Below are positions 5,954 through 6,487 of a stretch of DNA of 6,487 nucleotides, piece by piece (within the stretch, counting starts at the first letter, position 1; every line of letters starts with the position of its first letter). Below the pieces are notes generated by a model, which ran no database searches, had not been told where the DNA came from, and worked only from the letters and a program-made list of their open reading frames with translations. Source of the DNA: Burkholderiales bacterium (lineage in GTDB: Bacteria; Pseudomonadota; Gammaproteobacteria; Burkholderiales; Burkholderiaceae_C). The DNA lies in assembly GCA_947450745.1 (NCBI GenBank), contig CANFYD010000229.1:1-6487 (forward strand), written 5' to 3'. The position numbers were made by a program, and so were the translations under genes.

Positions 5954-6487
5954 TCAGCGCTCGTCGTCGGCCAACTCCCGCACCAGCCTGAACCCGACCA
6001 AGGTGTAGCGCGTGTCCGGCGCGTTCCAGTTGCGGTAGGCGGAGCGGGCGTAAAAAGCCCAGGTGTGCCAGGAGCCGCCGCGCCGCACCCGCACCTCGCC
6101 GGTGGCCGGGCCTTGCGGGTCGTTGAGCGGGGAATGGGCGTAGTAGTCGTCGGCGTGCCAGTCGGACACCCATTCCCAGGCATTGCCGTGCATGTCGAAC
6201 AAGCCCCAGGCATTCGGCGCAAAACTGCCGACCGGAGCGGTGAAGGCATAGCCGTCCCCGTTCCCATCCCGTTTACCGTCCCCCTTACCGTCATTTCCCT
6301 GCAGGGCCATCGCTTGCCAGTGCGGCCACAGCTTGGCGCTTTGGACATCAAAAACATTCGCCACTTGCAGCAGCGATTGCGGGTCGTCGCCCGAGTGGTA
6401 GCGGGTGCGCGTGCCGGCGCGGGCCGCGTATTCCCATTCGGCCTCGGTTGGCAAGCGGTAAATTTTGCCCTCGGTCCGGCTCAGCCA
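5954..6487 (-). CDS. SUMF1 / FGE-sulfatase-domain protein, C-terminal 177 residues (N-terminus beyond right edge)
   Basis: The frame is open to base 6487, so the N-terminal part is outside. It shows the family landmarks in order: YRLPTEAEWEYAARAGT at the left, GLFDMHGNAWEWVSDW in the middle, then VRRGGSW, RSAYRNWNAPDTR and GFRLVREL at the C-terminus. True formylglycine-generating enzymes oxidise a sulfatase cysteine using two cysteines shortly after RGGS. This protein has RGGSWHTWAFYARSAYR there and no cysteine anywhere in the visible part, so it should not make formylglycine. It belongs to the broad non-catalytic or differently active SUMF1-like group, often found in envelope, iron-oxidase-like (EgtB-type) or kinase-fused proteins; which applies depends on the missing N-terminus. 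A Gly/Asp insert (GNDGKGDGKRDGNGDG) lies between the two halves of the fold. The gene ends 31 bp from the convergent phosphatase gene. Confidence 0.88.
   Translation of the reverse strand, partial: WLSRTEGKIYRLPTEAEWEYAARAGTRTRYHSGDDPQSLLQVANVFDVQSAKLWPHWQAMALQGNDGKGDGKRDGNGDGYAFTAPVGSFAPNAWGLFDMHGNAWEWVSDWHADDYYAHSPLNDPQGPATGEVRVRRGGSWHTWAFYARSAYRNWNAPDTRYTLVGFRLVRELADDER

Noticed and set aside
5134..6357. Long minus-strand open frame across the phosphatase and SUMF1-like genes.
   Set aside because: It is out of frame with two recognisable genes and has shadow-type composition (Arg, Thr, Pro rich).

Overview
The window is about 6.5 kb of high-GC bacterial chromosome that reads as a housekeeping and accessory stretch of a proteobacterium. 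The protein families and their style point to Betaproteobacteria, probably Burkholderiales, but no 16S rRNA or other taxonomic marker is present, so this is an inference. There are six protein genes, two of them cut by the window edges. I see no tRNA, rRNA, CRISPR array or complete insertion sequence.

Layout from left to right. (1) The 3' three-quarters of argJ (arginine biosynthesis, + strand). (2) A roughly 445-bp non-coding block (1003-1448). It holds a perfect 22-bp-arm REP-like palindrome, followed by a higher-order array of two alternating repeat modules that can fold against each other into stem-loops. The array lies between the 3' ends of two convergent genes. (3) A minus-strand gene for a membrane-anchored SPOR-domain protein with a long Ala/Pro-rich linker, presumably a septum-binding cell-envelope protein. 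(4) A 288-bp divergent intergenic region containing a near-consensus sigma-54 (-24/-12) promoter. (5) The gene placed for that promoter: a LuxR-type response-regulator-like protein whose receiver domain lacks the phosphoacceptor Asp. (6) A minus-strand alpha/beta-hydrolase (carboxylesterase/phospholipase family) ending only 6 bp from the regulator. (7) A divergent + strand histidine-phosphatase-superfamily gene with Ser where the second catalytic His normally sits. (8) The C-terminal part of a minus-strand SUMF1/FGE-sulfatase-domain protein that lacks both formylglycine-generating cysteines and runs off the right edge.

The genes do not form one operon. Orientation alternates at every gene (+, -, +, -, +, -), so each is probably its own transcription unit, and no shared pathway is evident. 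The points most worth a second look are the folded repeat array at 1090-1447, the sigma-54 promoter driving a pseudo-receiver regulator, and a run of three proteins whose textbook catalytic or signalling residues are missing.
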